DNA of 64,000 bases from Euglena gracilis (lineage: Eukaryota; Euglenida; Euglenophyceae; Euglenales). Every line of letters starts with the position of its first letter. The first letter of the stretch is position 1. This document shows, piece by piece, positions 25,201-39,000 of the stretch. The DNA lies in assembly GCA_039621445.1 (NCBI GenBank), contig CP154956.1:79232474-79296473 (forward strand), given 5' to 3'. A program made the translations under genes and the position numbers. The notes under the pieces were generated by a model that saw nothing but the letters and a program-made list of their open reading frames with translations, did not search any database and had not been told where the DNA came from.

Positions 25201-28200
25201 GTCGAAAAACGCTCGTTTTCGGCTCAAAAACAGTTTTTGGGGGTCCGGGAGGCCAAAAAACATCGTTTCGGGCAAAAAAAAATTTTTCGATTTTTTTCGA
25301 CTTTTTTGACCCGGTTTTGACCCAAAGTCAATGGGTCGGCGGCCCAAAACGGGGCGCTGGCGGGTCGAAAAACGCTCGTTTTCGGCTCAAAAACAGTTTT
25401 TCTGGGTCCGGGAGGCCAAAAAAACATCGTTTCGGGCAAAAAAAATTTTTCGATTTTTTCGACTTTTTTGACCCGGTTTTGACCCAAAGTCAATGGGTCG
25501 GCGGCCCAAAACGGGGCGCTGGCGGGTCGAAAAACGCTCGTTTTCGGCTCAAAAACAGTTTTTCTGGGTCCGGGAGGCCAAAAAACATCGTTTCGGGCAA
25601 AAAAAAATTTTTCGATTTTTTTCGACTTTTTTGACCCGGTTTTGACCCAAAGTCAATGGGTCGGCGGCCCAAAACGGGGCGCTGGCGGGTCGAAAAACGC
25701 TCGTTTTCGGCTCAAAAACAGTTTTTCTGGGTCCGGGAGGCCAAAAAAACATCGTTTCGGGCAAAAAAAAATTTTTTCGATTTTTTTCGACTTTTTTGAC
25801 CCGGTTTTGACCCAAAGTCAATGGGTCGGCGGCCCAAAACGGGGCGCTGGCGGGTCGAAAAACGCTCGTTTTCGGCTCAAAAACAGTTTTTCTGGGTCCG
25901 GGAGGCCAAAAAACATCGTTTCGGGCAAAAAAAAATTTTTCGATTTTTTTTTCGACTTTTTTGACCCGGTTTTTGACCCAAAGTCAATGGGTCGGCGGCC
26001 CAAAACGGGGCGCTGGCGGGTCGAAAAACGCTCGTTTTCGGCTCAAAAACAGTTTTTCTGGGTCCGGGAGGCCAAAAAACATCGTTTCGGGCAAAAAAAA
26101 ATTTTTCGATTTTTTTCGACTTTTTTGACCCGGTTTTGACCCAAAGTCAATGGGTCGGCGGCCCAAAACGGGGCGCTGGCGGGTCGAAAAACGCTCGTTT
26201 TCGGCTCAAAAACAGTTTTTCTGGGTCCGGGAGGCCAAAAAACATCGTTTCGGGCAAAAAAAAATTTTTCGATTTTTTTCGACTTTTTTGACCCGGTTTT
26301 GACCCAAAGTCAATGGGTCGGCGGCCCAAAACGGGGCGCTGGCGGGTCGAAAAACGCTCGTTTTCGGCTCAAAAACAGTTTTTCTGGGTCCGGGAGGCCA
26401 AAAAACATCGTTTCGGGCAAAAAAAAAATTTTTCGATTTTTTTCGACTTTTTTGACCCGGTTTTGACCCAAAGTCAATGGGTCGGCGGCCCAAAACGGGG
26501 CGCTGGCGGGTCGAAAAACGCTCGTTTTCGGCTCAAAAACAGTTTTTCTGGGTCCGGGAAGACAAAAAACATCATTTAAAAAAAAAAAAAATTTTTCGAT
26601 TTTTTTCGACTTTTTTGACCCGGTTTTGACCCAAAGTCAATGGGTCGGCGGCCCAAAACGGGGCGCTGGCGGGTCGAAAAACGCTCGTTTTCGGCTCAAA
26701 AACAGTTTTTCTGGGTCCGGGAGGCCAAAAAACATCGTTTCGGGCAAAAAAAATTTTTTCGATTTTTTTCGACTTTTTTGACCCGGTTTTGACCCAAAGT
26801 CAATGGGTCGGCGGCCCAAAACGGGGCGCTGGCGGGTCGAAAAACGCTCGTTTTCGGCTCAAAAACAGTTTTTCTGGGTCCGGGAGGCCAAAAAACATCG
26901 TTTCGGGCAAAAAAAATTTTTTCGATTTTTTTCGACTTTTTGGCCGAAAACGGCCAAGTCGAACAGAGGGAAAAGTGTACAAAATGGCCTGAAATGGCCA
27001 AATTGGCCAAAAAAACGCCCGTATCTCGGGCTGGGCGGGGAGTTGCGGGGAAACCAAAATCCCAGTAGATAGAGCGTTCCAAGGGCTTCAATTTAGGTCT
27101 CCGGACATTTCCTTTGATTTTGCATCATTTTCGAGAAATTTTGAAAACATCGATTTTTTGACCCCCCACCCCCGAAAACGGCTAAGTCGAACAGAGGGAA
27201 AAGTGTACAAAACGGCCAGCTGCGCCGAAAACGGCCGTATCTCGGGCTGGGCGGGGAGGGGGGGGGAAATCAAAATACCAGCAGATGGGGCGTTCCAAGG
27301 GCTTCAAATTAGGTCTCCGGACATTTCCTTTGATTTGGCTTCATTTTGGAGATATTTTGAAAATTGACATTTTTTGGCAGTCCAAAGGGGGGGGGGGGCT
27401 CATCCAGGGGGGGCGGGTAAATCCTACCGAGTTTGGACCCCTTCGCGCGTGAATAACTCGGGCCTGGCGGGGAGTTGGGGGTCAAACCCAGGTGATTCGG
27501 AAACTAGGAATCCAGTCGCTCGCGACTGAAAAAAAAAATTCCGGGAACGGGGCCGGGATCATGGTGATAATCCGTCGGTTCCCGAGGTGGCCCCGACCCG
27601 GGGGGGGCCCCCGGGGGGGGGGGCGGGGGGGGGGGGGGGGGGGGGGGGAGGGGGGGGGGTTTCGCCAGGGGTAAGCTTCGCTCTTACCCATAAAGGGATA
27701 AGAGCTCAGCGACCCCCCCCTATGTCCAACGACCCCCCTATGTCCAACGACCACCCCGGCCAGAGGACACCTTTTCGGAGGTTTGATGTTTTTTTTTTGC
27801 AGGTGTGTGAAAACCGGAGATTTGCCAGCCCTGAAAGGCTTTTCTTCCGCCCTTGTCCTCTACCCCGCAGCCCATCGTCCAAGGATGTCAGTTTTGGGTG
27901 CTATTTGAGTAAATATTTGTTGACAGGGTTGGAAATGGGGGCGCGAAGCGCCGGAAGGAAAATTTGACCTGTCTGGGGGGTTTCGGCAAACTTTTTTTCC
28001 CGACCCCCTGTCCAACGACCACCCCCCCCCCCCCGGTCAGAGGACACCTTTTTGGTCACTACCCTATGTCCAACGACCGCCCCCCCCCCCGGTCAGAGGA
28101 CAGAAGTTACCGGTCATTGGACATAGGGGGGGGGGAGGGTAAGCATTCCACCGCCGCACAAATAACATTCGAATACCGTTCGAGTAACGTTCGAAGCAAA

Positions 28201-31200
28201 GGGGGGCGGCCCGCTAACCCCCACGAGGAGGGAAACGGTGCGGCGCACAGTGCAACGCAACGGTCAGCCACATCACCCGGTGCGGCACAGCCGGAAGGCG
28301 CTCCTTCGCCGCCACGGGGTGACGACGAGCAATGGGTTGCGTGTTAGCAATGGAGGGGGAGCCGCCACTGAGGCCTCCCTGGGAGGGAAGGACGAGGTGC
28401 TGCGGCAGTACCGGGACTCGGACTCCAAGAAGCTGGAGTACGACAAGCTGGGGATGCACGTCGGGCTGCAGTGGGCAGGCCGACTTTCAAGGCGTGGCCC
28501 ACCCGGGGGGGGGGGGTTGGTGCTGGGCATGCACTCCAGAGCACTTCGAGCCCCTCCCCGTCCCCCGGGTGAGTCAAATGCAGCCTGGCAGCGGGTGCGG
28601 GCGTGGGCGAAGCAGCGGCCGACCAAGGCGGACCTGGAGACGCTGCGGTCCCTCACCCCCCTGTCGGGCGTGCTGTGCCCCCACGGCACTCAGGGGTGCC
28701 CCTGAAGCTCTGTTGCTTGGAACGCGCGAAGACTCATGTGACATACCCCCCAGGAAGTTGTCATCAGGCTTATCGGGGTTTCCCAGGGCCGGAGGCGGGC
28801 CAACTGGCAGGCGAGAAATCCGTCAAAATGCCGTCAGCGGTCGTGGCCGGGCAGAGTTCAGGGTCCCTATCAGTGGCCAAGCTGCCACGCACCATGACAG
28901 CTTCCTTGGGAGGTGTGGGGGGGCAGGAATGCCCCCCTCGCGGGGCCCCTGGCGTCGGCCTGTCCCCGCACGCGGCGGCGCGGCGGCTCGTCCCGGAGGA
29001 GGTGTGGGCGTACATCGCCGCGACGCACCCCGTGGCGGCGGCGTTCCCCGTCCACACCGAGGAGTGCGTGCTGTGCCGCGAGGACAAGGCCACCCAGAAC
29101 GCCGCCCGGGGGGCTGCCGCATCACGGGGGGCGGGCTGTGGTGCTTGCCATTTGCCAAGGGGTTCTTCCCCCCTTTATTGTGTAGGCTGGTTTTTCCCCC
29201 CAGAGGCAGCGCTGTACAAAAAAATGCACACATTGTGGGTGGTGAGTGGGTGCGGCTGGGATGGGTAATATGCAAGTCATGAACTTTGTGTTCACATGCA
29301 CAATCCTGTTTTCTTGAAAGTTTTTAATTTTGATACTTTGGCAAATTTTATTTTTGCATTTCTTTTCAGAATTCACACACTCCAAAGTTGAATATCCCCC
29401 CTTTTTGATTTTGATTTTAGATTTTGTTATATTATTATTATATTATATTAGTTTTTTGGGGGGCATGCGACCATGCAATTCAACCCTGCACACTGCAAGT
29501 TTGCAACGCAAATTTTGTTTTGTTTTTCCCTCCATTTTTTCGATTTAGTTGTTTGATTTTTTTGATTTTTTTTTGGAGAGTTGCGCAAGACACTGTTTTG
29601 CTTCTTCTTCGACATTTCTTGGCCGATAAAGTGGTTGTTCAAAAAGGCACGGTGTCGGAGGCTCAACTCTCAACACTCAACTCAAGCCTCTATTGAGTGT
29701 TTTTAAGCCCCCCCAACCTGCTTAAAAACACTCAAAAGGCTCATGAGCCTCCTTGAGCACACTCAAGGGGGCTCAGGAAACTCCTCCTGCATTCATGCTT
29801 CCATGCGTCAGAGACGGTTGTTGGTTCTTTGTGCAAGATAATTGAAAACCGGCATGCCATCCCAACCACAATGCTGCAAAAGGCGTAGAGAGACGAAGGG
29901 AGTGATGTTAATGAAAGGGATAGCGTTAGGAGTGTGCTCAAGGGGGCTCATCAGCCTCCTTGAGGGAGGGAGGGAGGGTTACGGCAGGAGGAGGCTCCGT
30001 AGGAGGAGGCTCATGAGCCTCCGTGAGTGTATGAGCCTCCTCCTACGGAGCTTCTTCTACTTTGACCCTGCTGCAGGAGGAGGAGAGAAATTCTCATTGT
30101 CCTTTCCAGTGGTAATGGATACACTGCGGGAGATGCTCTTTACATCAAACCTGCGGTTTTTTTTTGCATTCGAGGTGCCTTGTTTCATCCCCTCCCTGTG
30201 GGCAGGGTAGGGTCTCCACATTTTTCATTCTTCCAGGGGCACCAATATTCTATTCAAACCGACAAAGTGAGGTCAAAGGAGGACGTATTAGTTTTATTTG
30301 GAATTTTTTTTCGAATGTTTTTTGGAATGTTTTCTGCAATGTTTTTTTTTTGGAATGTCTTTTGGAATGTTTTTTGGAATGTTTTTTGGGATGTTTTTTG
30401 GAATGTTTTTTGGGATATTTTTTGGAATGAATTTTTTCTTCAAAAAAAACTCCGATTTCATTGGCAGGAAGTCGTTCTCTCCGTGTACAACCAGGGTTTT
30501 AATGCATTTGGCTGGGGGTCATTGCAACGAGCCCCCCCCCCCTTCTTCCAAATTGCTGACTCTTGTTCAATGCGTCAAGCCCCCGCAATCGAGTTGATCC
30601 GGACAAAGAACGAGAAGAACGCGGAGCGCACACAGGGGATTCCTATACTGGAGGGCGCACTCCCCTGAGGTGAAGATGCCCTTGCACATGGACCACGGGA
30701 GGGGCAGTTGCCCACCAGGTCATTGTGGTGCCGTTTTTGTGAATGCCAACTGGAATGGCATTCTGTTCAGCTCATCCCTGTCTGAAAATGGTTTAGGGAC
30801 GACAAACTGTGGACTGAGAGCATCGAGAGAAGGAATATTCAGGACACAGAAACGAAGTGGTTGGGCATTACGCCGTGACAATTTTTCATAATGTCATTGC
30901 CAGGCACTCTGCCCCCAGATAGCCCTTTTTTGAGACATCCCTTGAGCGCAAGGCGCTGCGGGCGCTGTACGACTGGAAGGAGGACGAGACCGTGGCCTAC
31001 TTCCGCGACCGATGGCTCCCTGGCTGGTCGGGGAGGGGGGGAGGACCATTTATTGCAATTTGTGTCCCCTTTCGGCCGGCTGCTGGTTTCCCACTTTGTG
31101 TCTGTGGTTCTCAAAAGGGGCGGGCGGTCCACAGGGCCGTTGCCGGCTGACAACACGAAGGAGTTCATTCAGAGCCAGAACAAAAAGCTACTGTCAGCAC

Positions 31201-31515
31201 ACAATGCCCAGGGCGTCGTTTGTTCTTCCGCTAAGCTCTTTTTGTGTATTGGAGGCAATGGGGATGTGGCTTGCTTTGAATGTTTTGAATTTGTTCTCAT
31301 TTTCTTTTTTTCCCTCATTCTGGCGTGGGTCCATTGTTTCAGGGAAAGCGAGCACCTCCATTTCCAAGACAAAACCACCAAAAGGACACAAAATCAGCGG
31401 AAAAACTTCCCAAGCCTGCCCACAGCTCCTCCAACCAAAGTGGGGCCAGCCAGCCCAATATAATATGCATCTATCTATCTCCTTATCTGCCTGCCTACCT
31501 GCCTGCCTGCCTGCC

Positions 31516-31564
<49 letters not shown>

Positions 31565-33007
31565 GTTGCTGTGTGTCTGTCTATCTATCTATCTATTTGT
31601 CTTTCTGTCTGTCTGTCCGTCCATCCGTCCATCCGTCCATCCATGCGCCCATCCATCCATCCATCCATCCATCCATCCATCCATCCATCCATCCATCCAT
31701 CCATCCATCCATCCATCCATCCATCCATCCATCCATCCATCCATTTAAAAATCAATATATAATGCAACTGCCCCCTGGGGGAGGCAAGTAGTAGCCAGGG
31801 GGGGGGGGTATCCTGACACCCGGTCCGACTTTCCGACTTTTCGGTCCTGTGCTGCTGGGGAAACGCACTGGATCCAGGCGACTTCTGTCAGATTTGGGCA
31901 GGGTTGACACTTAGTTTTAGGAGCAGGGTTAGGTTTAGGAACTGGTGCACCGAAAATTGGCCAATCTTAGGGACCTTACGCTAGGTACCAGTTTCGGAAG
32001 ATTTTTTTGTTCGTACTTTTGCCTGAAATTTGACTGAATGCGGTCTAGCTTCTCCCTAAATTCCGGAAAATCGGAGCCCTCCAGAAATCTAGTTGTTACT
32101 GTAACCCCATCCCAAACTATAACCCCAACCATCTGGAAAGTCGGACCCGGGTATCACCCCCCCCCCCCCTGACTGCCACATGCCCCCCAGGGGGGCCAAG
32201 TAGCAGACAATATATACCCCCCAGAAACTTTCCTCCCTGAGAAACTGCCCTATACCCGCTGCACCCGCTGTTCCTTATAGGGACTCCCACCCTTGTACCA
32301 ACTGATCTGTCTCCTGAGGACTTAGGCGGCAGATCTCGCACTAAAGCTTTTTTGGTCAATGTGCGCACTTCCCCACACTGACACTCAACCACCCGATTCC
32401 AACTGTTCGTCCCATCAACCCCACAGTGACACAGCCTCTTTTCCATTCTGTAATTTCGTAAAATAAATGAGTGTTGGTGCTCACATTGACAAATTATTTT
32501 CACAAGCCCCAGTTGGACACGTACACATCAACACAACGTTTTCGTTAAGCAAGACAAGTCCTTTCACCTCACAAACTGAGTTGTGTGTCCACAACTGGCG
32601 ATACCCATTTCGCCAACCCAAACCACCGTTTCACACGTTAACAACCCACCTCTTTCCCAAAAAAAACACACACAACGCAGGTCATTTCAATGGAATCAGA
32701 ATGCTGGTTGCTGGCCCAAGTCCTCAAAGACCACAAATGAATGGCAAACAGGAGACTAGTAGTCCATCAGTTCTGCTTTATGTAATTAAGTGTTGGTGTG
32801 CGCATTTGAGGACACCAACACTTAACTATGTAGATCGATATAATAATAATAATATATTATATTATTTATATTATATATATTATATAATATATATTGCATA
32901 TTATATATTATATATTATACATTATATATTATAAATTATATATATATATATTATATTATATATATATATATTGTATATTATATATTATATATATTATACA
33001 TTATATT

Positions 33008-33044
<37 letters not shown>

Positions 33045-36000
33045 CATTGTATATTATACATTATATATTGCATATTACATATTACATATTATGTATTTTG
33101 TATTATGCATTATGTATCATGTATTATGTATTATATATTATATTACATATTACATATCACACATTATATATTATGTATTATGTATTATATATCATTATTT
33201 TTTATATATTATTATGTATTATATATTGCATATTGTATATGATATATTATGTATTATATATTATATATTATGTATTATATATAATGTATTATATATTATG
33301 CATTATATATTATATATTGTATATATTATATGTTAATGTATACTGATATATGCATATATGTATATATTGTAGTAACTGCAGTTTTGACGGAACCTGCCGG
33401 TGTATATCTTTTGCCTACCTTTGCCAAGCGACCCTGGCCCTGCCCAACTCCAACAGTGGCAGGCAAAGTGCAAGGCCCTCCGCAAGAAGCACGAGGCCTC
33501 TCCGACCCCCACGCCCCCACGGTCGCCCACCACGGACGGCATGGACGTGGACAGCACGCAGGAGCCGGGGCCGTCCAGCCCTCCACACAGCAGCTGCATT
33601 TCCTCAGTTCCTCTTCTTTGGTTGACCTCTCGCCAAACAACTCACCGATCACCGATGATTTATTTCTCCTGAAGACTTCAGGCACCACAATGAAATATGG
33701 TTTGCATTTCATAGCGCAGCAGGTAGCTTGAAGGTCTGTATTATTGTTAATCTTTCCTGTGCAGTGTTCACCTTTGTGTGTGCTGGAGAGGACAGGGGGT
33801 TAGTCACATGGGTGGCTTTCCACGTGTTCGCTCAGCACCTTGCTATTACCAAAGTCAACAGTTCATGTATATTCATGCAATTTACAGTACTATTAATATG
33901 CAACAACAATGTTAGAATTGATATGTATTTATGATGATACATTTGTGATGTATTTAATATGTTTGCGTTGTTGTTAAGAGAAATTTATCGAATTTTTTTT
34001 TCATTTTGGAATCAGAGCAGAGATAGGGAATGGCTGGTAGGAGTAGGCTGAATTTCAAGGAGGTGCTGACCCCACCCCGGGGGGGGGGGGGGAAGTGCCT
34101 GCCTGGGCAGGCACTCCAAGGCACCCAAATCCGACACCCCCCAGGGGGGATTGGGCACATGGCCAAAAGTGCCTGTGCACTTGGCCAAGGCACTTCTGGC
34201 GCAGTGGCGCCTTCAGCGCTGGAAGCCCAAGAATGGCCTTTTTGGGGCACTTTTTGACCCACGACCAGCCAGACCGGCACCGACCGTCCCCCTCCGTAGA
34301 GGGGGGGGGGTAGTGCTGCCTGCCCAGGCACTCCAGGGCACTCCGAGACCCCACTCACCCCCGGGGTTGGTCAATTTCAGCCTGGGCAGGAGATGGGGAG
34401 AGGAGATAACAAGAGCCGTTTCGAAGGGGATCAGCATGTGGACTTCTTCTTCAGCCTTCTTGCCACCCCGGTCCACCCCCTCTCAGTCACACCTCCGCCA
34501 CCTCCAGCCTTGGCACCACCAACTTCTGAAGCCTGGTTTGGCAGGATATTGTTGATTTTTCCCATCCAAATGTATGTCAGTCAACAGTGGACCCCAATTT
34601 TTTTGTCGCGTAGTGCCAGATATTTTTTGCCATTACGTTTTTCCTTTGTCAAAGTACAACCCCTGATTTTCACCCATCGTTTCCAGTGCTTAGACAAGGG
34701 GGGAGGAATTATATATATTATTATATTATATATTATACAGTAGGGGAACTAAATAGTGGGACAGTCCACCGGAACTAAATAGTGGGACACTCAAAAAAAA
34801 AACGAAGTTTCCCCGAAACTCACTCGAGTTGCACAAGTCTTTTTTTGGCTGCAAGGAATACAGTGTCTATCGTTCTCGCATGAATAATTGCTGGCTTTTG
34901 CCATTCAAAGGATGGCAATGAGCTGGAGGAAGGCTTCAATAACGTGTGGGCCCTCCATGAGAGTCCAGGACAGCCACAATACGGCTGGGCATAGATTCAT
35001 ACAATACAAAACCCCAAATTGCTGGTGACCAGCATCTGCGAAACCACGACCACAACATGCGGACCACAATTCGTTTCGGTTGGAGAAAATGCAGCCTTCC
35101 AGCTTTACACACAAATGCACCCATCACACCCACATGCAGACGCACACAATCGCACGTGCGCTCTCCAGCACACATGCACGCACAAGCACACATGCCTGCC
35201 TGCACCAGGGTTTTCTTAAGCCGGAGGGGACCCCATCCCCAGGGAGGAGTCCAGCCAGCCAGCAGCTCAAATCCAGCCAGCAGCCCAAATTCGGGCTGGG
35301 AGCCCCCCCGGGGGGGGGTCGAGTGAAATAAAGTTGGGTCCAGCCCGGCCGGAGGCCAGCCGGCCGCAGGCTGGCCAGCCAACTGGGTTGCCCAGCTCAC
35401 CTATCCATGCATTTTTTCCCTCATCACAGATTCCTCCATCACAGCCCCCCAGCCTTGATCTAGCTCCATCCATCAAAATGTCGACAAGACAAAAATGTTT
35501 TAGATTTTTTTGTTTTTCTTCGACCCAGCCCAGCCCAGCCCCCTCCAGCCCCGGGGCCCCCTAGCCCCCCCCCCCCAGGGGTCCTTAAGAAAACCCTTGG
35601 CCTGCATGCATACACACACAGATCGCACATTGGCACATTTTTTTTTACAACTGAATGCACCTTTTGCTGGTGACCAAATTATCGCAGCCATGAGATTGCT
35701 GAACACCCCCACACCAATTCCACCCTTGTAGGGTCTCAAAAAAACGAACCCGGCACCTGGCCTCCGATGAGCCCGGACCTAAACCCAATAGAGCACATAT
35801 GACCGCAAAGCTGGAAGGCTGCATTTTCTCTAACCGAAGTCCTGGACTCTCATGGAGGGCCCACACGTTATTGAAGCCTTCCTCCAGCTCATTGCCATCC
35901 TTTGAATGGCAAAAGCCAGCAATTATTCATGCGAGAACGATAGACACTGTATTCCTTGCAGCCAAAAAAAACTTGTGCAACTCGAGTGAGTTTCGGGGAA

Positions 36001-39000
36001 ACTTCGTTTTTTTTTTTTGAGTGTCCCACTATTTAGTTCCGGTGGACTGTCCCACTATTTAGTTCCCCTACTGTATATAAAAATACAACATACAACATAA
36101 ATGTGTTTTCCCATATACTCATATGTCCATATATGCATACATGCATGTGTGCAATTATAATGTGTTGCCATTGCATTATTATACTGATATTATCACAACA
36201 TTAGACAGAGCTGTTTCCTGTCATGAAAGGCTGAACATTGGCTGGTGGAGAACGTTGTTGTGCGGTGGGACACAAACGGGTACGCTCGGCATTCTACTGG
36301 GGCACACTTATTTGGCTCACCGGTTGGCCCACTGTGCGCCCCCAGTGCAGCCGCTGGCCCGTCCCCCAGCCCGGAGCCGCCGCTGCCGCCGGAGCCTGTG
36401 CTCGAGCCGTACAGGGCGGACCGCTACCTCGTACCCGCAGAGTGGGTGCAGCGGTGGCAGGCAGGGTGGTCCGAATGGTTTTTTTTTTTATGAAGGACCA
36501 CCCTCAGGCTGTCAGGCCTCAGGGCCAGCCAACGGACAGTCCGGGCGTCGAACAGGTCAAAAATTAAACGGTCAGAAACCCCTGTTTTGGCGTTCTGGTG
36601 GACGGCGAAGTCGACCCGGGTTTTTTCTTTGCCAAAGCAAGACTAGCCCTAGCCCTAACCCTAACCCTAACCCTAACCCCATTCTTTCCGGTGGGGTTTG
36701 CATGAAATGGTCCGGGACGGGACAGTTTGTTTTTGGCTACGTTTGAGGACTGCCCCGGTGGCGCCAGTGGGTGGACTCCCTCGCCAACGCCAACGCCCCC
36801 CGCCCGGAGGACTGCCGGACGGACTCACTGATGTGCACCCATGGGCCCGCTGGTTGTGTAACGTGTGCACTGTGTGTGGAACTCACTTGATCCCTTTATT
36901 GCCCATGGGGATGCCTAAAAAGCGGTGCGGCACCGCTAGGGCACCGCTTGACACTGCTGGCCCGGGAACCTTTGGCCAGGTGTTTCCTTCGTGGGAAACA
37001 TATGAAATCACATCTGACAAAATTATTTGATCAACTCGATCAATCACCCTTAAAAAAATGGGAATGTATGACAACTTATCGTGCACACCATCAAGAAAAA
37101 ATTGCAACGACCTCCCCTAAAAAAGCAAAGTTTGTCGTCAAGCGGTGTCAAGCGGTGCCCCAGTGGTGCCGCACCGCTTTTTAGGCATCCCCCATGCCCT
37201 TTTTGTGCGCAACTGTTCAGAAGGCCCCATACTTCCTTTCAACTGCCAACTCTTTTTGTGTGCATGTCAACCTGACCCTGTCCCTTCGATAAACAGCATG
37301 CCTCCTTTATTTTCCAGCTCCTTTTGCATGCGTGTTGCCCTCTACCTGCAATTAACAACATAACACTCCTCGCGCGCGCTCTCTCTTTCTTTATCGCTCT
37401 CTCTTCCACAACCTGCCAATGAAGAAGGACACAAAAATTCAACAAACAAAGATGCAAGAGATCTAGTTACAGGCGAAAAACACATCTCCATCTTGCAAGG
37501 GTGGTGCTTTCTTCCAGTAGGGCAGGAAGAGTTGCCCTCTCCAGCCCATGGCGTCGACGCCCATGGGAAATTCCTGTACACGTCTGACGAGTATCACCCA
37601 GGCTGCGCGTCAAGCGCTGGAATTTTTTGGTCGAAGTGCTCCCCCTTGCCAAAGCATCAGCACTCAATTCAATCACCTTCAATGAGTTATTTCTCAAAAA
37701 ATGTTGCTTCAGAGACACCTGAAGTTTTACTTGAAGGATAATGCTGATTTTTCTCAGCATCTCCTTGAGATGTTTTCAAGTTAGGTGGTTTATGCGACAT
37801 TAAACAAATATCTTCTTTTTGTGTGTGAATATTTTTTCACTCATTTTCAATGCATGGGGGTCCCTGGCCGAGTCTGCTGATGAGATACTAGGTAACATTC
37901 CTGTTGTTGACACCGGTTACCCTCGAAGACACCAACCACCCTCAGCTGGCTGTCGAACTCAACTTAACAAAAACCAGGACTTTCCAGGGGATCAATCAGC
38001 CAGCCAACCCCTCCCCCCCCACAATCAGGGAAAGGTACAGAGAATGGCGAGACTGGCCTGAAAGGGTCAGGTCAAGGCTTGCACGACTTCGGTTATCTTC
38101 TCCTTGTCGAATGACTGGAATCTGTGCAGCGCTGTAGGATGTTTACACCACTTTGCTGCTTTGTGTGTGTGCGCGTGCGCGCGTGTGTGTGTGTGTGTCT
38201 ACCCGCCCCCCCCCCCCCCCCCCCCCCCCCCCCGGGCAATTGATGCCCCGGGTAATTGTCACCCCTGGCTGTGCCGGCCAATTTTGTCACCCCGGGAAAT
38301 TGTCACCCCCCTTCCGTGCTGCCCAATTTGGCACCCCCCCCCCCCCCACAGAAGATGTCTGTGAACTTTCTTTTCGCCGACACGACTCGATTGGTCTTCT
38401 ATTTCGCTACAACGTGCTAAGAACTGTCACATACCAAATGATCTGCACAATATCACAATCATAGCTGCATTTTTGTGTGTTCACTTGTGTTTCAGATCGT
38501 GTTCTTGGTCATTTGGTTTTAATGTGGCCTACATGGGTGGGCAATTGATGCCCCCAGGCAATTGTCACCCCCCTCTGTGCTGGCCAAATGGTCACCCCGG
38601 GAAATTGCCACCCCCCTCCATGCTGCCCAATTTGTCGCGCGACAATTGCCCGGGGGGAGTCTGTGAAGATGATTCTGAACGTGTGTGGCATTTACACCCC
38701 TCCCAGTTTCCAAGCACCATCACCCCTTCTTTTTGGGCGACTCCCTGGGGTTGGGGTACTACCATTTACCAATATCCACATGTGCATGCGATGCAGGCAT
38801 GCGATGCAGGGAGGGCACAAAGGCCTTTTTTCTTATCTTTTTTTGTGTTTTTTTTAAACTGCTTGGTCTCTGGAATTTTTTTTTGGTTTTTTTAAAGGGT
38901 TTTTTTCTGGATTTTTCAGTTTTTGCTGGGAAATAATTTGACCAAGCGTATTGTCCCTTTTTGACCGAAATTCACCGAATTGTTTATTTGAAGGATCATC

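Noticed and set aside
23372-26940. Many overlapping 60-200-residue open frames on both strands
   Set aside because: They are frames of the 163-bp satellite read in succession, with identical sequence shifted by unit length; no start context, no domain, and both strands are equally open.
31490-31750. Open frames coding SIHP and MDGW repeats (also at 43.3 and 56.1 kb)
   Set aside because: Translations of the CCAT tetranucleotide arrays, which stay open in all frames of either strand.
32894-33346. Long Tyr/Ile-rich open frames
   Set aside because: Produced by TATATTATA low-complexity DNA.
36643-36680. A chromosome end
   Set aside because: Only six or so CCCTAA-type units, flanked on both sides by exons of the same gene, so it is interstitial.
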